From: an uncultured Bacilli bacterium
GTDB lineage: Bacteria > Bacillota_I > Bacilli_A > RF39 > UBA660
Direction of reading: 5' to 3'
Assembly: GCA_944332105.1 (NCBI GenBank)
Contig: CALVJI010000057.1
Coordinates: 1-7,889 of the forward strand
DNA: 7,889 nt
The translations under genes and the position numbers were made by a program. Shown piece after piece: positions 1-6,099 of this stretch. Numbering within the stretch: position 1 is the first letter of the stretch; each line of letters begins with the position of its first letter. The notes below the pieces were generated by a model. The model was given only the letters and a program-made list of their open reading frames with translations. It was not told where the DNA came from and made no database searches.

Positions 1-29
1 AATATATCAAAATATATGCAAAAATGCAA
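1..29 (-). promoter_or_regulatory. possible promoter for a gene beyond the left edge
   Basis: Read on the minus strand, TTGCAT (29-24) is followed after 17 bases by TATATT (6-1). The TATATT is preceded by TGA, which gives an extended -10 form. It lies just past the nuclease terminator, where a promoter for the next minus-strand gene would be expected. The -35 matches the consensus at only three positions and the region is AT-rich, so chance is a real possibility. The gene it would serve is outside the window. Confidence 0.25.
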
Positions 30-50
30 CTAAAAATTATTCATTTCCAT

Positions 51-78
51 AAAAAAACTAGCTTGCTTCAGCTAGTTT
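51..78 (-). terminator. intrinsic terminator of the nuclease transcript
   Basis: On the minus strand AAACTAGCT (78-70), a six-base loop GAAGCA (69-64) and AGCTAGTTT (63-55) form a perfect 9-bp hairpin that runs into a T-tract ending at 51. The TAG stop codon of the nuclease (60-58) sits inside the descending arm, so the last residues of the protein are encoded by the terminator itself. It would end the nuclease transcript and, if the two genes are co-transcribed, the ABC exporter transcript as well. Confidence 0.8.
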
Positions 79-795
79 GCTCTCGCCTGTTAGATAATCA
101 ATAGTAATGCCTTCTTCAATATTGTAAACAAAGACATTAAAGCAAATTTCTCCACATTTATCTTCGACACTACTGGCTTCAATTTGGACACCTGTCGCGA
201 CTAAATTTTTGCCTTCAAAAACAGGTGTAACACGATATAAAACATGATTATTGGTTGTTTTTACATACTCTGCTACTTCATCTTCAAAAGGTAACATTCC
301 TTCAACATTCATTGTTCTTGTACAGGTTATCAGATTTTTTTCATTGGCATTTTCTCCGGCTAATTGAAATCCTATTAAATGACAACGATTATATAAATAT
401 TTTCCACTAACAATATCATATTTTACAGACTGCCAACCACTAGGAGTGATATCACTAATACTTTCCCTATCTTCTGTGGGCATAAGTTCTTTACTAATGT
501 TGGCAAAAGCTACTCCGCATCGTCCTAAGTAGTCTAGATCACTATAATTTTCAAACGAGTTTGTTGTGTAATCTTCAGCAGTAAATTCTGGAATGTTATT
601 GTTTAATATCGTATATAACTCTCCTTCATAAGTTGGGACATTTTGTGATGCATAACTAGTTGTAATATTTTCCCAAAATGTACGAACTGGTTCTACATAA
701 TAAACAACCACGGATAATATTAAAAAGGCAATAACCATTAATAAAAAGCGATCTCTATTTTTTATTTTTTTTCTTCTTTTTCTACGCTTACTCAT
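58..795 (-). CDS. membrane-anchored or secreted DNA/RNA non-specific endonuclease
   Basis: A 245-residue protein that should cleave DNA and possibly RNA outside the membrane. The N-terminus is very basic (KRRKRRKK at 3-10) and is followed by a hydrophobic segment at about 17-33, so it is either an uncleaved anchor or a signal peptide, with the rest outside. Residues 55-240 resemble the Endonuclea_NS_2 branch of the beta-beta-alpha metal nucleases (streptococcal Spd/EndA type). The core is NRCHLIG at 136-142 with presumed general base His139, followed by NLITCTRTMN at 154-163 with the likely metal-ligand Asn163. The C-terminal FNVFVYN...IDYLTGES strand pair is also typical. Length fits the family. 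There are five cysteines (93, 138, 158, 214, 218), one beside the catalytic His. It follows the ABC exporter by 41 bases with no terminator between. Role is uncertain: DNA scavenging, uptake and biofilm DNA degradation are all possible, and no competence gene is visible nearby. Confidence 0.87.
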   Translation of the reverse strand: MSKRRKRRKKIKNRDRFLLMVIAFLILSVVVYYVEPVRTFWENITTSYASQNVPTYEGELYTILNNNIPEFTAEDYTTNSFENYSDLDYLGRCGVAFANISKELMPTEDRESISDITPSGWQSVKYDIVSGKYLYNRCHLIGFQLAGENANEKNLITCTRTMNVEGMLPFEDEVAEYVKTTNNHVLYRVTPVFEGKNLVATGVQIEASSVEDKCGEICFNVFVYNIEEGITIDYLTGESKLAEAS

Positions 796-819
796 ATACT
801 ACCTACCCTCTACATTGTA
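796..819 (-). promoter_or_regulatory. ribosome site and weak internal promoter of the nuclease
   Basis: Reading toward the nuclease, TACAAT (819-814) could be a -10 box, but no good -35 lies 16-18 bases upstream. AGAGGG (811-806) and then AGGTAG nearer the ATG at 795 provide a ribosome site. The absence of a terminator after the exporter gene suggests that read-through is the main source of transcript. The site shares the string GTAGGT and the ending ATATG with the exporter's own start region. Confidence 0.35.
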
Positions 820-836
820 CACAAATTTCTTTCATA

Positions 837-3260
837 TTACTTATTTAAAATCGCATCAATTGGTTTAATACGAGTAATTTTATGTAAAGAAGTACTTGTT
901 ATTAATAATGAAATAGCAAGGATAAATAAGAAAACATAAATTAAAACAAGGGGATTATTTAAAATTACTTGCATAGTGTAGAAAATATGTTGGTTGACAA
1001 AATTGTTTAGTAATGTACAAAGTAAATAATAGAAAATTAGGAAAAATAAATAAGAGATAATACTGATAATACTGGTTTCATATAAGAATATTTTCGCGAC
1101 ATCTTTAGTGCTTGTACCTAAGGCTCTTAAAATACCTATTTCTTTTTTGGCATACATAATTGAAGTCGTTAAATAGTTCGCAAATAAAAGTATAGCAAAA
1201 ATTGTAAAGATTAATGCAATAATTAAAATAACATACCGTAAGTTGAAATAGATATTAATTACATCCGGAACTTGCTCAAAACCTGTATCCGCATAGTAAT
1301 AAGCTGTTGGATATCCAGAAACGTAAACTAGTTTGGCATTTTCTAAAAGTTTAGACATTTTTTCAGAATCATCTTCATAGATACGACCATTAATAATTCT
1401 TGTGGATTTTTCTTCTATTTCGGTTAAAATATCTGTACTTAAATAACTAGTTTGTTCAAGCGTTATTCCGACAACTTTGGTGATCATCGAAAATTCTGAT
1501 GTTGGCGTGTGAAGCAATAGGTTTTGATTAGTAAAAGCTGTTTGTAAATACGATTTAATATATTCTTTTAAGGCCGTTTCATCGGTAAGATACGCCGTGT
1601 AATTTTCTTTAAAAGTGGCATCTGATTCAGCTAGAAATTCAGCCGACAAAACGACTTCTATTTTTTGCAAATTATTTCTTATTTCTTCGCCATCTTTAGT
1701 AATAATTGTTACTGGTTCACTTATAAATTTTAGATTATGCGTTGTCAAATAATTTGTATCCATTAGATAAGTATTTTGTAAAATATTTTCTACTTCTAAA
1801 TATGCGTTTTCTATATAACTCTTATCTTTTACATAAATGGTACTTCCTTTATTTGCATAGGTTGAAGAGTAATAGTTTTTTAGCGCGGTTGATGGGAAAA
1901 GTCCGCTTTTGCGATACGGATCATACAAGGAAGAATCATCTAATAAAATACCTGATATGGTAACTGGAATGTTTTCTAGTAATATGGTTTTATGGTCGGC
2001 AATTAATTCTTCAAAACTTGCCGGTTGATAGGTATTTCCTTCTTCATCTATTATGCCATATTTTAAAATGTAGTCTCCTAAGTAACGGTGTATAACAATT
2101 TCATTATCCGCAGTCGGTGCACTTCCCATTAAATTTTCTAGAACTCTTTCATCATGAACCTCGATAATTTTACTAATAGCAGGAGTTTGTTCATAAAAAT
2201 ATCTGTCATTTTTATGTTCATCATTAAAAGAAATTTTAAGCGTTTGGTTACCTATCCCAAATGTGTAAACAGGATTAACAATCGAGCCATCAATATTTTC
2301 TAAGTTAGTTAGATCTTCTGGCGTTAAATCTATTTCTTTTGTCCCATCTATTTTAGAAATATCGATGATTTTTTGATCATTTGCTTCTAGTGTTTGTAAA
2401 CCGAAAGCAGTATCATTAAAAAGGAAAAAGTTAAAGGATAAACCTAGGAAGACTGCAGTGAAAGCCATGATTAAAATAGTTAGAATCAAACGAAATGGTT
2501 TGACACCGAGGCTTCGTAAGGCCATTTTTAGAGCATAAATGAATGGTAATTTTGAAGAAGTAAAAGTGATGTTTTCACTCTCTTCTTCTTTTGGCGGCGC
2601 GGTATCTTCGACGACTTTTCCGTCTACGAGTTTTACAATGCGATCCCCATAGAGACGGGCAGATTCTTCATCATGTGATACGACAATAACAAGTTGTTCT
2701 TGACTAATTTCTTTTAATATTTCAAAAATTTGTTTGCTCGAAGTATAATCTAGGTTTCCAGTTGGTTCATCTGCTAAGACAATTTTTGGCTTTTTTACTA
2801 AGGCCCTTGCAATTGCGACACGTTGTTTTTGACCACCGGATAATTCATTTATTTTACGATCCGATAAATCACCGATAGATAGTTTATCTAATACAGTTAA
2901 TACTTCTTCGCGATTATTCTTTCCTTGTAATTCTAAAGCAAGGCTTACATTTTCAAAAACATTATACTCTTCTAAAACATTAAAGTCTTGAAAAACAAAG
3001 CCGATGATTGTATTGCGATAAGCATCATATTCTTGGTTTGTAAAATGAGCAATATTTTTGTTCCACAGTAAAATCTCACCAGATGTGGGCATATCTAAGC
3101 CGCCAATTATATTTAAAAGTGTTGACTTGCCACAGCCACTTTTACCTAGAATGAAAATCATTCCTTTAGAGGGAAAATATAAATTGATATCTTGTAAAGC
3201 AGTCGTATCGGGTCCTTTTTTCGAATGATAAATTTTCTTAATATTTTTTAGTCTTAACAT
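837..3260 (-). CDS. MacB-like ABC exporter, ATPase fused to FtsX-type permease
   Basis: An 807-residue half-transporter that would dimerise in the membrane. Residues 1-225 are an ABC ATPase of the MacB/LolD/BceA class: Walker A GKSGCGKST 39-47, Q-loop Gln91, signature LSGGQ 140-144, Walker B IVLADEP 160-166 and switch His196. A charged linker leads to one membrane helix (about 257-282), an ectodomain of roughly 390 residues, and three helices in the last 133 residues. That last part carries the FtsX hallmark KKEIGILRALG and ends in IKPIDAILN. This is the four-helix MacB layout. MacB-type proteins use ATP hydrolysis to move the ectodomain mechanically rather than pass substrate through the membrane; Gram-positive relatives export or sense peptides and lipids. 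Substrate unknown; no membrane-fusion partner or two-component system is visible. The open frame continues 26 codons upstream, but ATG at 3260 is chosen because it has AGGTGG just before it, the protein then begins with the usual LRLKNIKK, and the longer version would run through the promoter. Confidence 0.9.
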   Translation of the reverse strand: MLRLKNIKKIYHSKKGPDTTALQDINLYFPSKGMIFILGKSGCGKSTLLNIIGGLDMPTSGEILLWNKNIAHFTNQEYDAYRNTIIGFVFQDFNVLEEYNVFENVSLALELQGKNNREEVLTVLDKLSIGDLSDRKINELSGGQKQRVAIARALVKKPKIVLADEPTGNLDYTSSKQIFEILKEISQEQLVIVVSHDEESARLYGDRIVKLVDGKVVEDTAPPKEEESENITFTSSKLPFIYALKMALRSLGVKPFRLILTILIMAFTAVFLGLSFNFFLFNDTAFGLQTLEANDQKIIDISKIDGTKEIDLTPEDLTNLENIDGSIVNPVYTFGIGNQTLKISFNDEHKNDRYFYEQTPAISKIIEVHDERVLENLMGSAPTADNEIVIHRYLGDYILKYGIIDEEGNTYQPASFEELIADHKTILLENIPVTISGILLDDSSLYDPYRKSGLFPSTALKNYYSSTYANKGSTIYVKDKSYIENAYLEVENILQNTYLMDTNYLTTHNLKFISEPVTIITKDGEEIRNNLQKIEVVLSAEFLAESDATFKENYTAYLTDETALKEYIKSYLQTAFTNQNLLLHTPTSEFSMITKVVGITLEQTSYLSTDILTEIEEKSTRIINGRIYEDDSEKMSKLLENAKLVYVSGYPTAYYYADTGFEQVPDVINIYFNLRYVILIIALIFTIFAILLFANYLTTSIMYAKKEIGILRALGTSTKDVAKIFLYETSIISIISYLFFLIFYYLLCTLLNNFVNQHIFYTMQVILNNPLVLIYVFLFILAISLLITSTSLHKITRIKPIDAILNK

Positions 3261-3264
3261 ATAA

Positions 3265-3270
3265 CCACCT
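3265..3270 (-). promoter_or_regulatory. ribosome site fixing the ABC exporter start
   Basis: AGGTGG on the minus strand (3270-3265) stands four bases before ATG 3260-3258. It decides between this start and in-frame upstream ATGs at 3338 and 3284, neither of which has a comparable site. The ATG at 3284 overlaps the -10 box, so it cannot be on the message made from that promoter. Confidence 0.6.
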
Positions 3271-3282
3271 ACTCTTATACTC

Positions 3283-3311
3283 ATTGTATATAAATTTTTA
3301 CTAAAAGACAA
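3283..3311 (-). promoter_or_regulatory. promoter of the ABC exporter (and probably the nuclease)
   Basis: On the minus strand TTGTCT (3311-3306, four consensus matches) and TACAAT (3288-3283, five matches) are separated by exactly 17 bases. The predicted start near 3276 leaves a leader of about 16 bases, just enough for the ribosome site. The -35 box lies directly after the T-tract of the upstream ATPase terminator, so the exporter is a new transcription unit. Confidence 0.65.
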
Positions 3312-3312
3312 G

Positions 3313-3344
3313 AAAAAAAGAATGATTTCTTCATACATTCTTTT
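3313..3344 (-). terminator. intrinsic terminator of the P-type ATPase gene
   Basis: Three bases after the ATPase stop codon, AAAAGAATG (3344-3336) pairs with CATTCTTTT (3324-3316) around an 11-base loop. The descending arm merges into seven consecutive T (3319-3313). An alternative fold with an inner ATGA/TCAT stem and a bulge is also possible. Either fold would stop transcription before the exporter promoter. Confidence 0.7.
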
Positions 3345-3347
3345 AAG

Positions 3348-5690
3348 TTAAGCGTTGCTGTTTTTGCCTTTCATGTCTTTCACAACATTATCAATAATCA
3401 TTTGTAAACCGACCACTAGAATGTAGGCAATCAACAGTGTACATACTAAAACTGCAATGCCGTCTGAATCTAAAGGGGTTAAATGAAGTAAATCTTGAAA
3501 TAAATATGTGGCCATGAAATATCCTATCGCGGTGGTTGTACATAGGAAAGTACTTAATTTGTTAAAAGGACGACAAGCTGCAATAACAGCAAAAACACTA
3601 ATGCCTCCAATAGTTAAATATTCAATGGTAAGCATCGCATCTTCGGCAATTTTTAAGCCTTCTCTCATAAATGTTAAAGCTACTAAAGATATGATAATTG
3701 TTAAGGCATAAGGCGCGGCATTTTTGAACACCGTTTTTAAGAAACTTCCCTCAATTGGTTTATCATTTCGTTTGAAAGATAGGAAGAAAGAAGTATATCC
3801 TTCAATAGCTAAATCGATAAGTGTAATTTGAATCGGAATAAAAGGAAATGGAGTATTGGTGATTATGTTAAAAATAGAAAGTAAAACAGAATAGATCGTT
3901 TTGATAAAGAAGATACGAGCGACATTTGTAATGTTATTCACTACTCTTCTTCCTTCCATTAAAACATCTTTTAAAACACTAAAATCTGAATTTAATAAGA
4001 CGATTTGAGAAACTTGGCGCGCGACGTCACTTGCTTCTGGTAAAGTAATACTACAATCCGCTTGTTTTAGAGCAATTACATCATTTACACCATCACCAGT
4101 CATCGCGACCGTATGTCCTTCTCTTTGTAAAGCTTCTACAATTAATTTTTTTTGATGAGGAAGTACTCTAGCAAAGATGCTATAATCATTTACAATCGTT
4201 AGAATATCTTCATCATTTGTAATCGTCGATAAATCCATATAAGATTTGTAATCTTCTAGACCCGCTTTTTTGGCAATAGAAGAAACGGTTAGAGGATTAT
4301 CTCCAGAAATGATTTTAATATCGACTTTTTGCCGCTTGAAAAAACCTAACATTTCTTTAGCATTTTTTCTTAAAGGATCATCCAAAACGATATAACCGAT
4401 CATTTGAAGAAGTGGTAAATTTTCATCGCGAATGGTCTCTTTTGTATAAGCGATACCTAGTATTCTTTTTCCTTCTTTTTGGGCTTCTATTACTTTTTTT
4501 GACATTTTTTCTTTGCTTCGAAGTGCAAGTTTTTCTGGCGCGCCTATAACGATAGTACCAAGGCTCTTAAAACTTAAACTACTCCACTTTCTTTCGGATG
4601 AAAAAGATATACTATCAATGACTTCATAGCTTGTCGTTTCTTTAAAATAATCTTTTAAAGCTAAAAAGGTGGCATTACTTTCTTCCATGTTACTGACAAA
4701 AGCACTCATAACATTGTCGACAGAATCTTTTAAAATCTTGTCATTTACTATCCAGACATCACTTACTCTCATTCTGCCTTCGGTAATAGTTCCTGTTTTA
4801 TCAAGGCAGAGGGTGTCGACATGAGCAAGGGTTTCCACACTATATAAATCCTGAACAAGAACTTTTTTCTTTGCTAGTTTAATGACGCCAGTTGCAAGTG
4901 AGATCGTAATTAAAAGCATAAGTCCTTTGGGTAACATTCCTAAAAGAGCTGCAGCTGTTGTAACCACTGCATCAAATTCTCCGGCATTGCGTACAAAATA
5001 AGCTTCTATAAAGAGTAAGATGCCAATTGGAATAATTGCAAAACTGGTAAAACGAGTTACTTTTTTCATAGAATTTACTAATTCAGAAGTCGCTCTTTTA
5101 TATTTTTTCGTCTCGCTTGTGATGTGCGCGGCAAAATTATCTTTACCAACTTTTACTACTCTAGCGTATCCTTTACCACTTACTACATAACTACCTGAAA
5201 GTAAACTTTCTTCTTCTTTTTTATCAATCGAATCTGATTCGCCTGTAAGTAAAGACTCATTTACTTCTATCTCACCAAAGACCATCTCCGAATCCGAAAC
5301 AATTTGTGTGCCAGGAGTTAAAACTAAAATATCATCTAGGACAATTTCTTGAGGTCGAATTTCTTTTTCTTCGCCATTACGCATGACTGTTACTTTGCTC
5401 TCTTTTAAAAGACTTAATTTACGTACTAAATTACGAGCATGAATTTCTTGATAAATACCGATGCCACAATTTAAGATAATAATGGCCATATAAAACAGAT
5501 TGGAATAAGCACCTACATAAATTAAGGCAATGGCAATTAATACATTAAAAAAGTTAAATAAAGTAAAAACATTATCACGGATGATTTCCCAATTACTTCT
5601 CGTCTTATCCTCAGCGTATTCATTTTTCTCGCCTTTTTCTATACGATTCATTACTTGTTTGTCTGTTAAACCTTTAATTTTCTCTTCCAT
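3348..5690 (-). CDS. P-type cation-transporting ATPase (Ca2+/CtpE-like, P2 type)
   Basis: A 780-residue membrane pump that moves a cation using an aspartyl-phosphate intermediate. All catalytic landmarks are present: actuator TGES 149-152, phosphorylation motif DKTGT 297-301 with Asp297, nucleotide-domain GAPE 383-386, SGDNPLT 462-468 and hinge TGDGVND 531-537. About ten membrane helices fit: M1-M2 at 41-80, M3-M4 at 213-270, M5-M10 at 592-766. There is no N-terminal heavy-metal domain and no CPC motif, which argues against a Cu/Zn/Cd pump. M4 carries PKGL (254-257) where SERCA and PacL-type calcium pumps have PEGL, while M6 keeps acidic Asp626 and Glu630 at positions matching two SERCA ion ligands. 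The segment KKKVLVQDLYSVETLAHVD after M4 recalls actinobacterial CtpE, linked to Ca2+. I infer Ca2+ or another hard cation, direction unproven. It is monocistronic, with its own promoter and terminator; ATG 5690 follows GAGGAAGTAGGA. Confidence 0.92.
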   Translation of the reverse strand: MEEKIKGLTDKQVMNRIEKGEKNEYAEDKTRSNWEIIRDNVFTLFNFFNVLIAIALIYVGAYSNLFYMAIIILNCGIGIYQEIHARNLVRKLSLLKESKVTVMRNGEEKEIRPQEIVLDDILVLTPGTQIVSDSEMVFGEIEVNESLLTGESDSIDKKEEESLLSGSYVVSGKGYARVVKVGKDNFAAHITSETKKYKRATSELVNSMKKVTRFTSFAIIPIGILLFIEAYFVRNAGEFDAVVTTAAALLGMLPKGLMLLITISLATGVIKLAKKKVLVQDLYSVETLAHVDTLCLDKTGTITEGRMRVSDVWIVNDKILKDSVDNVMSAFVSNMEESNATFLALKDYFKETTSYEVIDSISFSSERKWSSLSFKSLGTIVIGAPEKLALRSKEKMSKKVIEAQKEGKRILGIAYTKETIRDENLPLLQMIGYIVLDDPLRKNAKEMLGFFKRQKVDIKIISGDNPLTVSSIAKKAGLEDYKSYMDLSTITNDEDILTIVNDYSIFARVLPHQKKLIVEALQREGHTVAMTGDGVNDVIALKQADCSITLPEASDVARQVSQIVLLNSDFSVLKDVLMEGRRVVNNITNVARIFFIKTIYSVLLSIFNIITNTPFPFIPIQITLIDLAIEGYTSFFLSFKRNDKPIEGSFLKTVFKNAAPYALTIIISLVALTFMREGLKIAEDAMLTIEYLTIGGISVFAVIAACRPFNKLSTFLCTTTAIGYFMATYLFQDLLHLTPLDSDGIAVLVCTLLIAYILVVGLQMIIDNVVKDMKGKNSNA

Positions 5691-5719
5691 AAATATAATC
5701 CTACTTCCTCTGTATGACT

Positions 5720-5748
5720 ATTATATCAACGGTTCTTAAAAATGAAAA
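5720..5748 (-). promoter_or_regulatory. promoter of the P-type ATPase, extended -10
   Basis: On the minus strand TTTTCA (5748-5743) is followed after 17 bases by a perfect TATAAT (5725-5720), itself preceded by TGA, making an extended -10. The predicted start near 5713 gives a leader of only about 22 bases. That leaves room for the GAGGAAGTAGGA ribosome site but not for a riboswitch, so metal control, if any, must act at the promoter. The -35 overlaps a short near-palindrome (5745-5756). Confidence 0.7.
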
Positions 5749-5777
5749 GATTTTCTTTACAAATAGACACTTACCCA

Positions 5778-5820
5778 CTCCTATTTTTTCTTTTCACATA
5801 TCCTATATTAGGAGGAGGTT
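5778..5820 (+). promoter_or_regulatory. strong ribosome site of the holin-like gene with pairing upstream sequence
   Basis: AGGAGGAGG (5810-5818) lies directly before ATG 5821 and is the strongest ribosome site in the window. TCCTA (5801-5805) can pair with TAGGA (5809-5813) over a three-base loop. CTCCTA (5778-5783) could instead pair with TAGGAG (5809-5814). Either pairing would cover part of the ribosome site. No convincing plus-strand promoter was found: TTTACA at 5756-5761 is a fair -35, but the bases 17 further on (TCCTAT) are a poor -10. Control by hairpin is an inference. Confidence 0.45.
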
Positions 5821-6099
5821 ATGACAACAGAAATATTTTCTTTAATTACAATGATTGTAACAATTCTTTTTGGTTTTTTATCTAAAAAGATTTCGTGGTT
5901 TAAAAATTATTTAATTCCTTTACAAAATCTAACTATTGGTATTGTTTTTGCTATTGTAGAATTTTTAATTACAAAAGATTTTAACTTAGCGATTGCCACC
6001 AGTGGTCTTATGGCAGGTGGAACATATGATTTGGTTAAAAATTTACAGCTGGCGTATCAAGAGATGAGAAAAAAGGATTCCTCACAAGAAGAATCCTAA
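5821..6099 (+). CDS. small holin-like membrane protein
   Basis: A 92-residue protein with two or three membrane segments (about 4-21, 33-51 and 54-72) and a short charged tail, KKDSSQEES. Size, hydrophobic layout and charged C-terminus are those of phage holins. The stretch IPLQNLTIGIVFAIVE followed by a glycine-rich ATSGLMAGGTYDLVKNL resembles, from memory, the Hol44-type holin family (holin superfamily V); this match is not certain. Holins make membrane lesions that release endolysin, but no endolysin or other phage gene is adjacent, so a domesticated or unrelated membrane role is equally possible. It is the only plus-strand gene, diverges from the cation ATPase across 130 bases, and has a very strong ribosome site. 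Its last four bases overlap the mutY stop in tail-to-tail fashion. That it is a real gene is well supported; the function is tentative. Confidence 0.7.
   Translation: MTTEIFSLITMIVTILFGFLSKKISWFKNYLIPLQNLTIGIVFAIVEFLITKDFNLAIATSGLMAGGTYDLVKNLQLAYQEMRKKDSSQEES
6069..6097 (-). terminator. intrinsic terminator of relP-mutY inside the holin-like gene
   Basis: On the minus strand AGGATTC (6097-6091) and GAATCCT (6080-6074) form a 7-bp stem around a ten-base loop, followed by a T-run to 6069. It overlaps the mutY stop codon and lies within the last codons of the convergent holin-like gene, whose C-terminal KDSSQEES it encodes. On the plus strand the hairpin is followed only by AATCTTTT, so termination in that direction would be weaker. 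Confidence 0.65.

Noticed and set aside
1742..1963. Open frame of 73 codons on the plus strand
   Set aside because: It lies wholly opposite the exporter ectodomain, has no ribosome site and no recognisable protein features; it is a shadow of the real gene.
58..3260. Nuclease plus ABC protein as an anti-phage defence pair
   Set aside because: The ATPase is a transporter domain fused to an FtsX permease, not an OLD/SMC-type ATPase, and the nuclease carries an export segment, so it should act outside the cell.
5530..5739. Plus-strand open frame opposite the start of the P-type ATPase
   Set aside because: It covers the ATPase N-terminus and promoter on the other strand and shows no coding signals.
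5745..5756. Near-palindrome GAAAAGATTTTC over the ATPase -35 box as a repressor operator
   Set aside because: The arms are five A/T-rich bases, expected by chance in DNA this AT-rich; no second copy was seen.
5691..5760. Metal-sensing riboswitch (such as yybP-ykoY) before the cation ATPase
   Set aside because: The predicted leader is only about 22 bases, far too short for any known riboswitch.
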